In this document: in pieces, positions 25,504 to 36,100 of the stretch
Position numbering within the stretch: the first letter of the stretch is position 1
Layout of the letters: each line of letters starts with the position of its first letter
Assembly: GCF_022965805.1 (NCBI RefSeq)
Contig: NW_027331407.1
Span: 1 to 64,000, forward strand
DNA length: 64,000 nucleotides
From: Primulina eburnea
Taxonomy: Eukaryota > Streptophyta > Magnoliopsida > Lamiales > Gesneriaceae
Reading direction: 5' to 3'
Program-made: the position numbers and the translations under genes
The notes under the pieces: generated by a model
What the model was told of the DNA's origin: nothing
The model's input: the letters and a program-made list of their open reading frames with translations, nothing else
Database searches by the model: none

Positions 25504-27675
25504 ATGTCATCAATTCGCAACCCGTTTTCGGTCATTCTCGAAAAACACATACTAACCGGACCAAACTATATCACTTGGCTAAGAAATTTAAAGATTGTCC
25601 TAAACTCGGAGAAGATCGCATATACACTTACTGAGGCGCCCCCTGCTGAGGCTCCTATAGGCTGCACTCCTGAGGAATTGCAGACCTACAAGGAATGGTG
25701 TGACCATGACTTGAAGGCGAAGTGTTATATGCAGGCTTCGATGAACGATGAGCTGCAAAGGCGATTCGAGGATGCTAAGAATGCTGCTGACATTCATATG
25801 CACCTCAAGGAGCTCTTCGGAGAGCAGACTCGGCCTTTGAGGCATGCCACAGTAAAGGAGCTCATCACTTTACGCATGCGAGATGGGACTTCGGTCCATG
25901 AGCATGGCCTAAAGTTGATTGGGCTAGTGGACAAGCTCGTGGGCATGGATTTGATCTTGCCATCCGAGTTGACCACGGATGTGCTACTGTTGTCACTGCC
26001 TAGCTCTTTCGATCCTTTTGTCGTGAACTTCAATATGAACAAGCTCGAGCCCAGCCTTGAAGAGTTGGTGAACATGCTTGTGACCTTTGAGTCCACAATC
26101 AAAAAGGAGAAGCAGGTTCTTTATGTGGGCTCTTCATCTGGCACGAAGACCGGTCCACATGGGAAGGGAAAGAAGCGTTCTTTCCAGCGTACCAAGAAGA
26201 GCGAGCCCTTGAAGAGGCAGACTTCGAGTCCCGTTGTGGCAGCCGCGCCAGTGAAGGCTGAAAAGACTGTTGACATCTGTCACCACTGCAAGAAGCCTGG
26301 ACATTGGAGGCGTAACTGCAGGGAATATCTTGCGCAGAAGGGTTCTGCCAAAGGTATGTTCTATATTGAAGTTAACATCTCAATTAACTCTACTTCTTGG
26401 GTATTGGATACCGGCTGTGGCTCACATCTCTGTAATGATTTGCAGGTGATGGGAAGAAGTAGGAGGCTCCGAGAGGGTGAGACCTTCTTGAGGATGGGCA
26501 ATGGGGCAAGAGTTGCTGCCAAGGCCATTGGAGATGTTTATTTAATATTGAACAATGATTTTAAGCTTATTTTGAGAGATGTTTTGTATGTACCAGACTT
26601 GGTTAAAAACATTATTTCCATTTCGATGCTTGATATTGATGGATTTTCTTGTTTATTTTGCAAAGGTGTTTGCAATATTTATAAGAATGAATGTTTAGTT
26701 GGTACGGGTGAACTTGAAAACAATCTCTATACCTTAAAATTGAAAGATATTCCACTTAACAATGTCCAAGCAATAACAACAACAAATAAGCGCAAACAAG
26801 ATACTCTTAATTCGGCACAACTATGGCATGCTCGATTAGGTCATATTTCCCTAAGAAGGATGAACAAGCTAGTGGGAGTTGGCATGTTTGATATGTCCGA
26901 TATTAATGCTCTCACGACTTGTGAATCCTGTCTAAAAGGAAAGATGACCAAAATTCCCTTTAAGGGCCATGCGGAGCGAGCCAAAGGGTTATTGGATTTG
27001 ATCCATACCGATGTGTGCGGTCCGCTTAGCATCACCACTAAGCATGGACATGCCTACTTCATCACCTTTACCGATGACCATTCGAGGTATGGGTATGTGT
27101 ATTTGATGAAATACAAGTCTGAAGCCTTTGAAAGGTTCAAAGAATTCAGAAGTGAAGTAGAGAAGCAATTGGGACGAAGCATCAAGACACTTCGATCGGA
27201 TCGAGGTGGTGAGTACTTGAGTGCCGAGTTCCAAGAGTATCTAAGGGAGAATGGGATTCTCTCGCAGTGGACTCCGCCCGCTACACCACAGTTGAATGGT
27301 GTTTCGGAGCGTCGTAACCGGACTTTGATGGACATGGTTCGGTCTATGATGGGGTTCACGGAGTTGCCGCCATCCTTTTGGGGATATGCGCTTGAAACAG
27401 CGGCACTGTTGTTGAACAATGTCCATACAAAGGCAGTTGACAAGACTCCATATGAGATATGGATGGGTAAGCCTCCCAAGTATTCTTATCTAAGAATATG
27501 GGGGTGTCCTGCTTATGTGAAGCAGACAGTGGGAGATAAACTGGATAGTCGATCCATTTTATGCTACTTTGTGGGATATCCAAGAATTCCATTGGATATT
27601 ATTTCTATCATCCCCAAGAAACAAAGGTGTTTGTTTCTAGGAACGCAACCTTTTTGGAAAAGGAATTTCTATTAG
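25504..27675 (+). CDS. copia Gag-protease-integrase open segment (723 codons)
   Basis: This is the first open part of the single Gag-Pol frame of element 1. The start MSSIRNP is shared with element 2. Residues about 10-220 match copia Gag (UBN2-type, with LTGPNYITWLRNLK). A CX2CX4HX4C zinc knuckle (C259, C262, H267, C272) binds RNA. The aspartic protease motif is LDTGC with D302. The integrase has an HHCC zinc-binding module (H442, H447, C473, C476) and a DD35E catalytic triad D503, D566, E602, all present. The natural frame is lost at about 27583 by one missing base, so the last 30 residues are out-of-frame and the stop at 27675 is not the real one. The product would form virus-like particles, mature the polyprotein and insert cDNA. 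Confidence 0.9.
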   Translation: MSSIRNPFSVILEKHILTGPNYITWLRNLKIVLNSEKIAYTLTEAPPAEAPIGCTPEELQTYKEWCDHDLKAKCYMQASMNDELQRRFEDAKNAADIHMHLKELFGEQTRPLRHATVKELITLRMRDGTSVHEHGLKLIGLVDKLVGMDLILPSELTTDVLLLSLPSSFDPFVVNFNMNKLEPSLEELVNMLVTFESTIKKEKQVLYVGSSSGTKTGPHGKGKKRSFQRTKKSEPLKRQTSSPVVAAAPVKAEKTVDICHHCKKPGHWRRNCREYLAQKGSAKGMFYIEVNISINSTSWVLDTGCGSHLCNDLQVMGRSRRLREGETFLRMGNGARVAAKAIGDVYLILNNDFKLILRDVLYVPDLVKNIISISMLDIDGFSCLFCKGVCNIYKNECLVGTGELENNLYTLKLKDIPLNNVQAITTTNKRKQDTLNSAQLWHARLGHISLRRMNKLVGVGMFDMSDINALTTCESCLKGKMTKIPFKGHAERAKGLLDLIHTDVCGPLSITTKHGHAYFITFTDDHSRYGYVYLMKYKSEAFERFKEFRSEVEKQLGRSIKTLRSDRGGEYLSAEFQEYLRENGILSQWTPPATPQLNGVSERRNRTLMDMVRSMMGFTELPPSFWGYALETAALLLNNVHTKAVDKTPYEIWMGKPPKYSYLRIWGCPAYVKQTVGDKLDSRSILCYFVGYPRIPLDIISIIPKKQRCLFLGTQPFWKRNFY

Positions 27676-27827
27676 ATAGAAAAGGCGAGATGATAGAACT
27701 CGAAGAGGTTCGAGAGACACCCACAGTTGTAGAACCCACACCCGAGAAGCCAAGTGAGGAGATACAAGCTCCTAGGAGATCCGAGAGGAGTCTCGAGACC
27801 ACCTATGAGGTATGGTCTACTTCTTGA
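27561..27827 (+). pseudogene. copia Pol linker segment after the first frameshift
   Basis: Only about 27590-27790 is the true continuation, in the next frame. It begins SIGYYFYHPQETKVFVSRNA, which is the typical region after copia integrase, and runs into a charged linker (EIQAPRRSER). The frame is lost again near 27788 by one extra base. The mirror copy in the left arm does not have that extra base, so this may be a consensus error. Confidence 0.75.
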
Positions 27828-28359
27828 AGAGGGCCATGATGAGCCTAATCTTGGATGTGATCCAAGGACCTTCAAGGAAGCGTTATCGGATGCTGATTCA
27901 TCCAAGTGGCTTGAAGCAATGGAATCTGAGATGAATTCCATGCATTCGAACCAAGTGTGGAATCTTGTGGATCCACCTGAGGGAACTGTTCCCATAGGGT
28001 GTAAATGGATTTACAAGAGGAAACTTGGGGCGGATGGGAAGGTATTGACCTTCAAAGCGCGATTGGTAGCAAAAGGGTATACTCAAAGACAAGGTGTTGA
28101 CTATGAGGAAACCTTTTCTCCAGTTGCGATGTTCAAGTCCATTAGGATATTGCTAGCCATAGCTGCATGGTTTGACTATGAGATATGGCAGATGGATGTG
28201 AAGACAGCCTTCCTTAATGGGGATATTAAGGAAGAGATTTACATGTCTCAACCTGAAGGGTTTACATCTATCGGAAGTGAGCATATGGTATGCAAACTTC
28301 AAAGATCTATTTATGGTCTTAAGCAGGCATCGAGGAGCTTGGAACCTCAGATTCGATAG
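27754..28359 (+). pseudogene. copia reverse transcriptase, N-terminal segment
   Basis: The true sequence is from about 27790 to 28338. It carries RVT_2-type landmarks: VWNLVDPPEGTVPIGCKWIY, KARLVAKGYTQRQGVDYEET, FSPVA, and WQMDVKTAFLNGD with the first catalytic Asp, then MSQPEGF and SIYGLKQASR. One extra base near 28338 moves the frame. Element 2 at the corresponding place (about 59995) lacks that extra base. Confidence 0.85.
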
Positions 28360-28813
28360 TACAATCAAAGAGTTTGGTTTTACTAAGAATCCTGAGGAAC
28401 CCTGTGTGTATAAGAAGGTCAGTGGGAGTGCTGTGACATTCCTTGTTCTTTATGTTGATGACATTCTACTCATTGGGAATGATGTAGGAATGTTGCAATC
28501 AACAAAGATATGGTTAGCAAGTAAGTTCTCAATGCAGGACTTGGGTGAAGCATCTTTTGTATTGGGAATACAGATCTATAGAGATAGATCAAAAAGATTG
28601 CTTGGTCTCACCCAGTCCACATACATTGATACCATCGTGAAGCGGTTCTCGATGGATGAGTCCAAGAGAGGACATCTACCAATGTGTCATGGCGTGTCCC
28701 TATCCAAGTCTATGTCTCCCAAGACTGATGCAGAGATAGCGGCGATGACACGAATTCCGTATGCTTCGGCTATTGGTAGTATCATGTATGGGCATGATAT
28801 CTACACGTCCTGA
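28217..28813 (+). pseudogene. copia reverse transcriptase, C-terminal segment
   Basis: True sequence begins at about 28340 with [14 protein letters not shown]. The catalytic YVDD is at 28451-28462 (FLVLYVDDILLIGND) and is intact. Thumb and connection sequences follow. One extra G near 28790 breaks the frame before ISTRPDVAFA; the left-arm copy lacks that G. Confidence 0.85.
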
Positions 28814-29438
28814 CGTGGCATTTGCACTAAGTGTAGTGAGTAGATATCAATCCAACCCTGGTCTTCCACACTGGAAAGCTGTGAAAGACATCCTCAAGTA
28901 TTTGAGAAGGACCAATAAGTTGTTTTTGGTCTATGGGGGTGGAGAACTAAAATTGGAAGGCTATACCGACTCTAGCTTCCAAAGCGATATTGATGACTCG
29001 AAGTCAACCTCCGGATTCATATTCATGCTCAATGGTGGTGCTGTCTCTTGGAAGAGTTCCAAGCAAGACAGTACTGCGGATTCCACCACTGAGGCAGAAT
29101 ACATTGCTGCATCGGCTGCAGCAAAGGAGGCTGTTTGGATTAGGAATTTCGTCCAAGAGTTGGGCGTCATTCCAAATGGAGTTGCTCCTATCCCGGTGAT
29201 GTGCGACAACACGGGAGCCATAGCTCAGGCGAAGGAGCCAAGGTCTCATCAGAAGTCCAAACACGTATTGAGAAAGTACCACATCCTCAGAGAGATCGTG
29301 GAAAGAGGAGATGTCGTGATTGACAAAGTCGGCTCCGCAGATAATGTTGCTGATCCACTAACTAAGCCTTTACCAGGACCATCGTTCGAGAAGCATCGCG
29401 AATCAATGGGTCTAAAGTATATAGGTAGTTGGCTCTAG
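28761..29438 (+). pseudogene. copia RNase H and Pol C-terminus
   Basis: True sequence from about 28795 to the natural stop at 29438. It carries ISTRPDVAFALSVVSRYQ, then RNase H with the acidic residues in YTDSSF, STTEAEY, CDNTGA and ADNVADPLTK, and the end GSWL shared with element 2. It degrades the RNA strand during cDNA synthesis. The stop lies 14 bp before the 3' LTR, overlapping the polypurine region. Confidence 0.88.
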
Positions 29439-29439
29439 T

Positions 29440-29452
29440 GCAAGTGGGAGAT
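29440..29452 (+). other. Polypurine tract of copia element 1
   Basis: A purine-rich run around AAGTGGGAGA immediately upstream of the 3' LTR TG. It would prime plus-strand synthesis. The same run precedes the 3' LTR of element 2. Confidence 0.85.
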
Positions 29453-31522
29453 TGTTAGAGTAGGTGCACGTCGAGCCAAGTGTTGGCCGACTGTTCACAA
29501 TGAAACTCTTTGTATAAACGATCTTTATTTTAATAATATTTCAATTTATTAATTTGGCGCATCTTTATCTTGATACCCATGCTTGTTGCATAGATAAAGT
29601 CCTTGAATATACAAATAGTAGAAAGAATATGAGATGCTCATATGATGAGTATCATGAAACTCATATTTGGAATACTGTATATTCTAAACCGTTCCTAGTC
29701 GATTCAGCCGCCACTAAGAAGGATAAAGGCCGCTCGAGTTAGAGACTAGTATCTGCGATGTGAGTACCATGTTTCATTGGTAGGGGACATTGTGATGTCC
29801 GAGCATGCAGATAGGTGCTCCTTGTAGAGTGCACTGAACAACCCTCCATAAAAGGACTTTCCAAGTGGTTCTCACTTATCGAGTGGAAAAGTCCTGGTTT
29901 ATGGTTGTACAGAATTAGTCCTTATGACCCGGGACAACATTGAGACTCTATGTGCTAGCGTTTCACTTTGACTTGTTTACCGACTCTTATGGGGTCATTA
30001 GGTGGCAAGGTTGGGTGTTACGGCGAAACATATAGGAGTCGATGCATTGTAGTCGGGGATTCACCGCTTACCTACGGGTATGGATATCCTATGTGTTTTT
30101 CATGTATATGTGGGTTGAAATCTCTGATCAGAGTATGGTGGTAATTATGAAAGGGGTTTCATAGATTACACCATCGATGCAACCACAACATGACACATAG
30201 TATCGATTCATTGACAACTCTCGATAGACCAATAGTTGTCGAATCGGTCGGGATATATGAGTTGAAGGGACCGTACTGTACGCTAACCATAATTGAATGG
30301 TTCTTGCAGGCACTATCATGTGATACCTAGGGAATCACGTAAGCGATGCTGCTAGGCGTTTAACGTGATTGGTTGGGTACTATCAGACTTGAGTTCTGAC
30401 GTTCTTACTATCAAGGAGTTGATAAGTAAGAATGGAGCAATTGGGGTATGCTCGAATAAGGACATGTTTAGTCCGAATCACATTGAGATGTGAACCCACG
30501 GCTAGTTGTATCAATGAACCATTGAGGGCCACACAAGTACTTGCTTTGTAAATCCCGAAGAGAAGTAAAATAGTTCAATGTGTTGAACGACTTATAAATG
30601 TGTTTATAAGCGTAAAGAAAAATAGAAGTATGACTTCTAAGAGAGAAATATAAATTTTAATTTATGGAAGTGTTCCTAAGATTAAAATTTGGCCAAGTAA
30701 ATAATGTAGTTGAAAATTGTGATTTTCATAAACATTATTGGGGACTAAATTAAATTAATTCAAATGTTGAATTAATTAAACACTAGTGGACCTAGTAGAG
30801 TCTAAATAATTAAATTAATTCAAGTGTTGGATTAATTAAATAATATTGAGTCTTGTAGAGCTCAATTAAAATAATTATTTAAACTAGTGGGACTTGAGTA
30901 AATTCAAGTAATATTTAATTTATCTCAAATGTGTTTGAGATAATTAAAATTTAGTCCATGGTTTTTAATGTGATTAAAAACCATATTATATGCATGAAAT
31001 TCTAGGGTTTGCATGCTTTGGGGAGGTGAAGGGTTGGAGACTAGGCATGCAACTTTTTGCAACTTTTGAGAGACAACTTTTGTCAAGACCTAGGCTAGTC
31101 TCCCACACTCCTCATCCATCACACCTTGGCCGAAAATTAGAGGGATATTCTCTCAAATTTTTCTTTCCTTTGTTCTTCATTTTCTTGGAGAAAAATTCTT
31201 CTCTTTGATAAATCCTTAAGTTTTTCTAGTGCAAAACTTAAGGGGATTTACATAGCCAAGTGGTGGGCTTTATTCTTGAAGGGGAGAAGAAGAAGCTTGT
31301 AGATTTCTCTACCAAAACAAGAGCTTTGTTATTATAAACAAAGTTGGAGCCATTTCATCAACTCTAAGGAGTTGATAGGTAAATTTCTACAAACATCCTA
31401 TGAATGTTTTTGGAGTTTTTGTAAATATTACACACAAACATGAGGTGGCCGAAAATTTGCTCTAAAAATTTTATATTTTCGCTTCCGTTGTGTTTCCGGC
31501 CTCCGTAACCGGTCCGCTTTCA
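29453..31522 (+). repeat. 3' LTR of copia element 1
   Basis: 2,070 bp, the same length as the 5' LTR. I noted only two base differences from it. It is followed by the TSD TGACT. All the hairpins listed for the 5' LTR recur here at +7816. Confidence 0.95.
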
Positions 31523-31690
31523 TGACTCACACTCAGACTCAAACTCAACTCAAACAACGCGTCGTCTCAGACTCGACTCAACTCTAACCTAGGGATCCCG
31601 ATGTCTGGATATAGGTAATTATATCGAATCTCAGTCGATAGGAATGAATCAATCCCTAAACGGCATCGATATAATTAATATCTCCAGTGT

Positions 31691-31840
31691 CTGGGCAGAA
31701 TCAGCCAATAATCAGACAACTCAGCCTGTAATTAAGCTAATCAGCTTAAGTTTAGACGAATCAATCAATAACCCGACGAATCAGCCGGTGACTAGGCGAA
31801 TCAGCCTATGACTCAACGACTCAGAAATCAATACATACAG
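31691..31840. repeat. 20-bp tandem repeat of hairpins in the gypsy LTR
   Basis: TCAGCC-type unit starts fall at exactly 31701, 31721, 31741, 31761 (TCAATC), 31781, 31801 and 31821. At each boundary a core such as GAATCA is flanked by partly complementary bases, for example TTAAGC/GCTTAA around 31741 and TAGGC/GCCTA around 31801. The stems differ between units while the loop core stays the same. Confidence 0.8.
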
Positions 31841-32598
31841 TCAGTATCTAAGCAAATCAATCAATGACTAGCGAATCAGCAGTCCTTACATGCAGTGGCT
31901 ATAATCAATAGACAACAAACATCAATATCATCAATTACAAGAATCAATGTAATAAACTAAGTATGTGATTTAGGGAAACTCGAGTCAAACCTTCCTCGAG
32001 TTGTGCAATCCCAACTAAACATTAATTTATACCTTTCACTCTGATACTCTGCCTCTGTCGAAGTCTCGAATTCAAACCTGTCAATATTACTCTGAAATGC
32101 CAATACCGAGAAGTATAATATCAATACCTCACTCCATTCAAATCTGTTATACGCAATACTCAATCTAATTCCATATTGACGGCATAACGGTATAACCTCA
32201 ATACATTCAGCAATATCATATCAATCAAATATTAATTCTAATATCTCGTACTCAATAATACTCCAATCCTGATATCAATTCTCAATCAACTTAACTCTAA
32301 AAATCATAACAATTTCATATGGTATCATTTTCTCAGTCCGGTTTCGATTATACGATGTCTAACATGCCAAGAACAGCATATATGAATCATATCAGATTCT
32401 GACAATACCATAATTTCAAATCAGATCAAAACATAGCAAAACTTACGTCCAGTTGTAGCCTATGTCGATAGGAACACAGTACCGAAGTCGGATTCAAAAT
32501 CTGACGGACGGATTTCTCACAAAAGGCGTAAGGATTTTTCAATTCTTTTCCCAAACCTTTTCTCGATTCTTGCTTCCCTGATTCTGAAGAATTCGTGC

Positions 32599-32600
<2 letters not shown>

Positions 32601-32651
<51 letters not shown>
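32601..32651. repeat. (TA)n microsatellite, right copy
   Basis: About 51 bp of uninterrupted TA dinucleotides in the gypsy LTR. Confidence 0.95.
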
Positions 32652-32655
<4 letters not shown>

Positions 32656-32699
32656 CACTAATGCATGTAAGGCAAGTGGCTCGCCCCTTTGTGCCGCAC

Positions 32700-33010
32700 G
32701 TCTCGCGCATATGCGCGACTTCCTCGGCGCATATGCGCGAGACCTTCGGGTCTCGTGCTTGGCTTGCTCGGCAGCTCGCGCATATGCGCGCCAATCTTCC
32801 GCGCATGTGCGCGAAGCTTTCTTCGCAACTCTCGGCCACCCACGCGCATATGCGCGCCTTCTGCCGCGCATGTGCGCCACCCTTCCTGGAACTCTCGCGC
32901 ATGTGCGCGCATATAATCACGCACATGCGCCAACCTTTCTGTTTGGCACCATGAGCTCCTGCCCTGCTCGCGCATATGCGCGCCAATCTTCGCGCATATG
33001 CGCGAGACCT
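32700..33010. repeat. Cluster of ten GCGCAYRTGCGC palindromes, right copy
   Basis: Ten 12-bp self-complementary cores: six GCGCATATGCGC, with the rest GCGCATGTGCGC or ACATGC variants. They are usually extended by C/G on both sides and spaced irregularly. They are rich in CpG and alternating purine-pyrimidine steps. The spacers are not repeated, so this is not a simple tandem array. Confidence 0.9.
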
Positions 33011-33136
33011 TCGGCTCTCGCACCCACGATTTCACCAACAAACTTTTAATTCGTGTCCTGGTTAGCCCTTTAATAATCGTCTTGATTAAAAATCAATAAT
33101 CATAATTTGACACGATATTAAATCTCGGGCATTACA

Positions 33137-36100
33137 CCATCCCCTTCTTAGTCCTAGGCAACCTCAAAATAAAGTCCATAGAAATGTCAATCCAAGTTCT
33201 TTTTAAGAATAGCACGCAAAAGTGTTCCCAAAGTGCTATTGACAACTTCAGTTTGTCCATCCGTTTGAGGATGACAAGTAGTAGAAAACAACAATTTTGT
33301 GCCAAGTTTAGCCCATAAAGTCTTCCAAAAGAAACTCAAGAATTTAACATCGTGACCAGAAACAATAGTCCTAGGCATGCCATGCAACCTTCCGACTTCT
33401 CTAAAGAACTAATCCGCAATGTTTGAAGCATCATCAGTTTTATGACAAGCTATAAAATGTGCCATCTTAGAGAATCTATCCACAACAACGAAAATAGAAT
33501 CAATCCCCTTCTCAGTCCTAGGCAACCCCAAAATAAAGTCCATAGAAATGTCAATCCAAGTTCTTTTTAAGAATAGCACGCAAAAGTGTTCCCAAAGTTC
33601 TATTGACAACTTCAGTTTGTCCATCCGTTTGAGGATGACAAGTAGTAGAAAACAACAATTTTGTGCCAAGTTTAGCCCATAAAGTATTCCAAAAGTGACT
33701 CAAGAATTTAACATCGCGACCAGAAACAATAGTCCTAGGCATGCCATGCAACCTACCGACTTCTCTAAAGAACAAATCCGCAATGTTTGAAGCATCATCG
33801 GTTTTATGACAAGCTATAAAATGTGCTATCTTAGAGAATCTATCCACAACAACGAAAATAGAATCCATCCCCTTCTTAGTCCTAGGCACCCCAAAATAAA
33901 GTCCATAGAAATGTCAATCCAAGTTCTTTTTAAGAATAGCACGCAAAAGTGTTCCCAAAGTGCTATTGACAACTTCAGTTTGTCCATCAGTTTGAGGATG
34001 AGAAGTAGTAGAAAACAACAATTTCGTGTCAAGTTTAGACCATAAAGTATTCCAAAAGTAACTCAAGAATTTAACATCACGACCAGAATCAATAGTCCTA
34101 GGCAAGCCATGCAACCTAACGACTTCTCTAATGAACAAATCCGCAATGTTTGAAGCATAATCGGTTTTATGACAAGCTATAAAATGTGCCATCTTAGAAA
34201 ATGTATCCACAACAACGAAAATAGAATCCCTCCTCTTCTTAGTCCTAGGCAACCCCAAAATAAACTCCATAGAAATGTCAATCCAAGTTCTTTTTAAGAA
34301 TAGCACGCAAAAGTGTTCCCAAAGTTCTATTGACAACTTCAGTTTGTCCATCCGTTTGAGGATGACAAGTAGTAGAAAACAACAATTTTGTGCCAAGTTT
34401 AGCCCATAAAGTATTCCAAAAGTGACTCAAGAATTTAACATCGCGACCAGAAACAATAGTCCTAGGCATGCCATGCAACCTACCGACTTCTCTAAAGAAC
34501 AAATCCGCAATGTTTGAAGCATCATCGGTTTTATGACAAGCTATAAAATGTGCCATCTTAGAGAATCTATCCACAACAACGAAAATAGAATCCATCCCCT
34601 TCTTAGTCCTAGGCACCCCAAAATAAAGTCCATAGAAATGTCAATCCAAGTTCTTTTTAAGAATAGCACGCAAAAGTGTTCTCAAAGTGCTATTGACAAC
34701 TTCAGTTTGTCCATCAGTTTGAGGATGAGAAGTAGTAGAAAACAACAATTTCGTGCCAAGTTTAGACCATAAAGTATTCCAAAAGTAACTAAAAAATTTA
34801 ACATGGCGACCAGAATCAATAGTCTTAGGCATGCCATGCAACCTAACGACTTCTCTAATGAACAAATCCGCAATGTTTGAAGCATAATCGGTTTTATGAC
34901 AAGCTATAAAATGTGCCATCTTAGAAAATCTATCCACAACAACGAAAATAGAATCCCTCCCCTTCTTAGTCCTAGGCAACCCCAAAATAAAGTCCATAGA
35001 AATGTCAATCCAAGTTCTTTTTAAGAATAGCACGCAAAAGTGTTCCCAAAGTTCTATTGACAACTTCAGTTTTTCCATCCGTATGAGGATGACAAGTAGT
35101 AGAAAACAACAATTTTGTGCCAAGTTTAGCCCATAAAGTATTCCAAAAGTGACTCAAGAATTTAACATCGCGACCAGAAAAAATAGTCCTAGGCATGCCA
35201 TGCAACCTACCGACTTCTCTAAAGAACTAATCCGCCATGTTTGAAACATCATCGATTTTATGACAAACTATAAAATGTGCAATTTTAGAGAATCTATCCA
35301 CAACAACGAAAATAGAATCCATCCCCTTCTTAGTCCAAGGCACCCCAAAATAAAGTCCATAGAAATGTCAATCCAAGTTCTTTTTAAAAATAGCACGCAA
35401 AAGTGTTCCCAAAGTTCTATTGACAACTTCAGTTTGTCAATCCGTTTGAGGATGACAAGTAGTAGAAAACAACAATTTTGTGCCAAGTTTAGACCATAAA
35501 GTATTCCAAAAGTAACTCAAGAATTTAACATCGCGACCAGAAACAATAGTCCTAGGCATGCCATGCAACCTACCAACTTCTCTAAAGAACAAATCCGCAA
35601 TGTTTAAAGCATCATCGATTTTATGACAAGCTATAAAATGTGCCATCTTAGAGAATCTCACCACAACAACGAAAATAGAATCCCTCCCCTTCTGAGTCCT
35701 AGGCAACCTCAAAATAAAGTCCATAGAAATGTCAATCCAAGTTCTTTTTAAGAATAGCACGCAAAAGTGTTCCCAAAGTGCTATTGAGAACTTCAGTTTG
35801 TCCATCCGTTTGAGGATGACAAGTAGTAGAAAACAACAATTTTGTGCCAAGTTTAGCCCATAAAGTCTTCCAAAAGAAACTCAAGAATTTAACATCGGGA
35901 CCAGAAACAATAGTCCTAGGCATGCCATGCAACCTTCCGACTTCTCTAAAGAACTAATCCGCAATGTTTGAAGCATCATCAGTTTTATGACAAGCTATAA
36001 AATGTGCCATCTTAGAGAATCTATCCACAACAACGAAAATAGAATCAATCCCCTTCTCAGTCCTAGGCAACCCCAAAATAAAGTCCATAGAAATGTCAAT

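Larger units (their letters stand above)
21637..31522 (+). mobile_element. Ty1/copia LTR retrotransposon, element 1 (9,886 bp)
   Basis: A complete element flanked by the perfect 5-bp duplication TGACT (21632-21636 and 31523-31527), inserted inside a gypsy solo LTR. Both LTRs are 2,070 bp and run TGTTAGAG to CTTTCA. The internal 5,746 bp carry, in order, a primer site, an unusually long leader of about 1.8 kb, gag-pol in copia order (Gag, protease, integrase, reverse transcriptase, RNase H) and a polypurine tract. I found two substitutions between the LTRs by eye (near 22379/30195 and 23476/31292), so the insertion looks recent. Four one-base frameshifts break pol as assembled. Confidence 0.95.
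31528..33136 (-). mobile_element. Ty3/gypsy-type solo LTR, 5' portion (right arm)
   Basis: A minus-strand LTR starting TGTAATGCCCGAG at 33136, directly against satellite. Together with 21104-21636 it gives a solo LTR of about 2.14 kb. Internal landmarks are a 20-bp hairpin tandem (31691-31840), a TA microsatellite (32601-32651) and ten GC-rich palindromes (32700-33010). No internal domain, primer site or second LTR is adjacent. ORFs inside it arise from the repeats. Confidence 0.72.
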
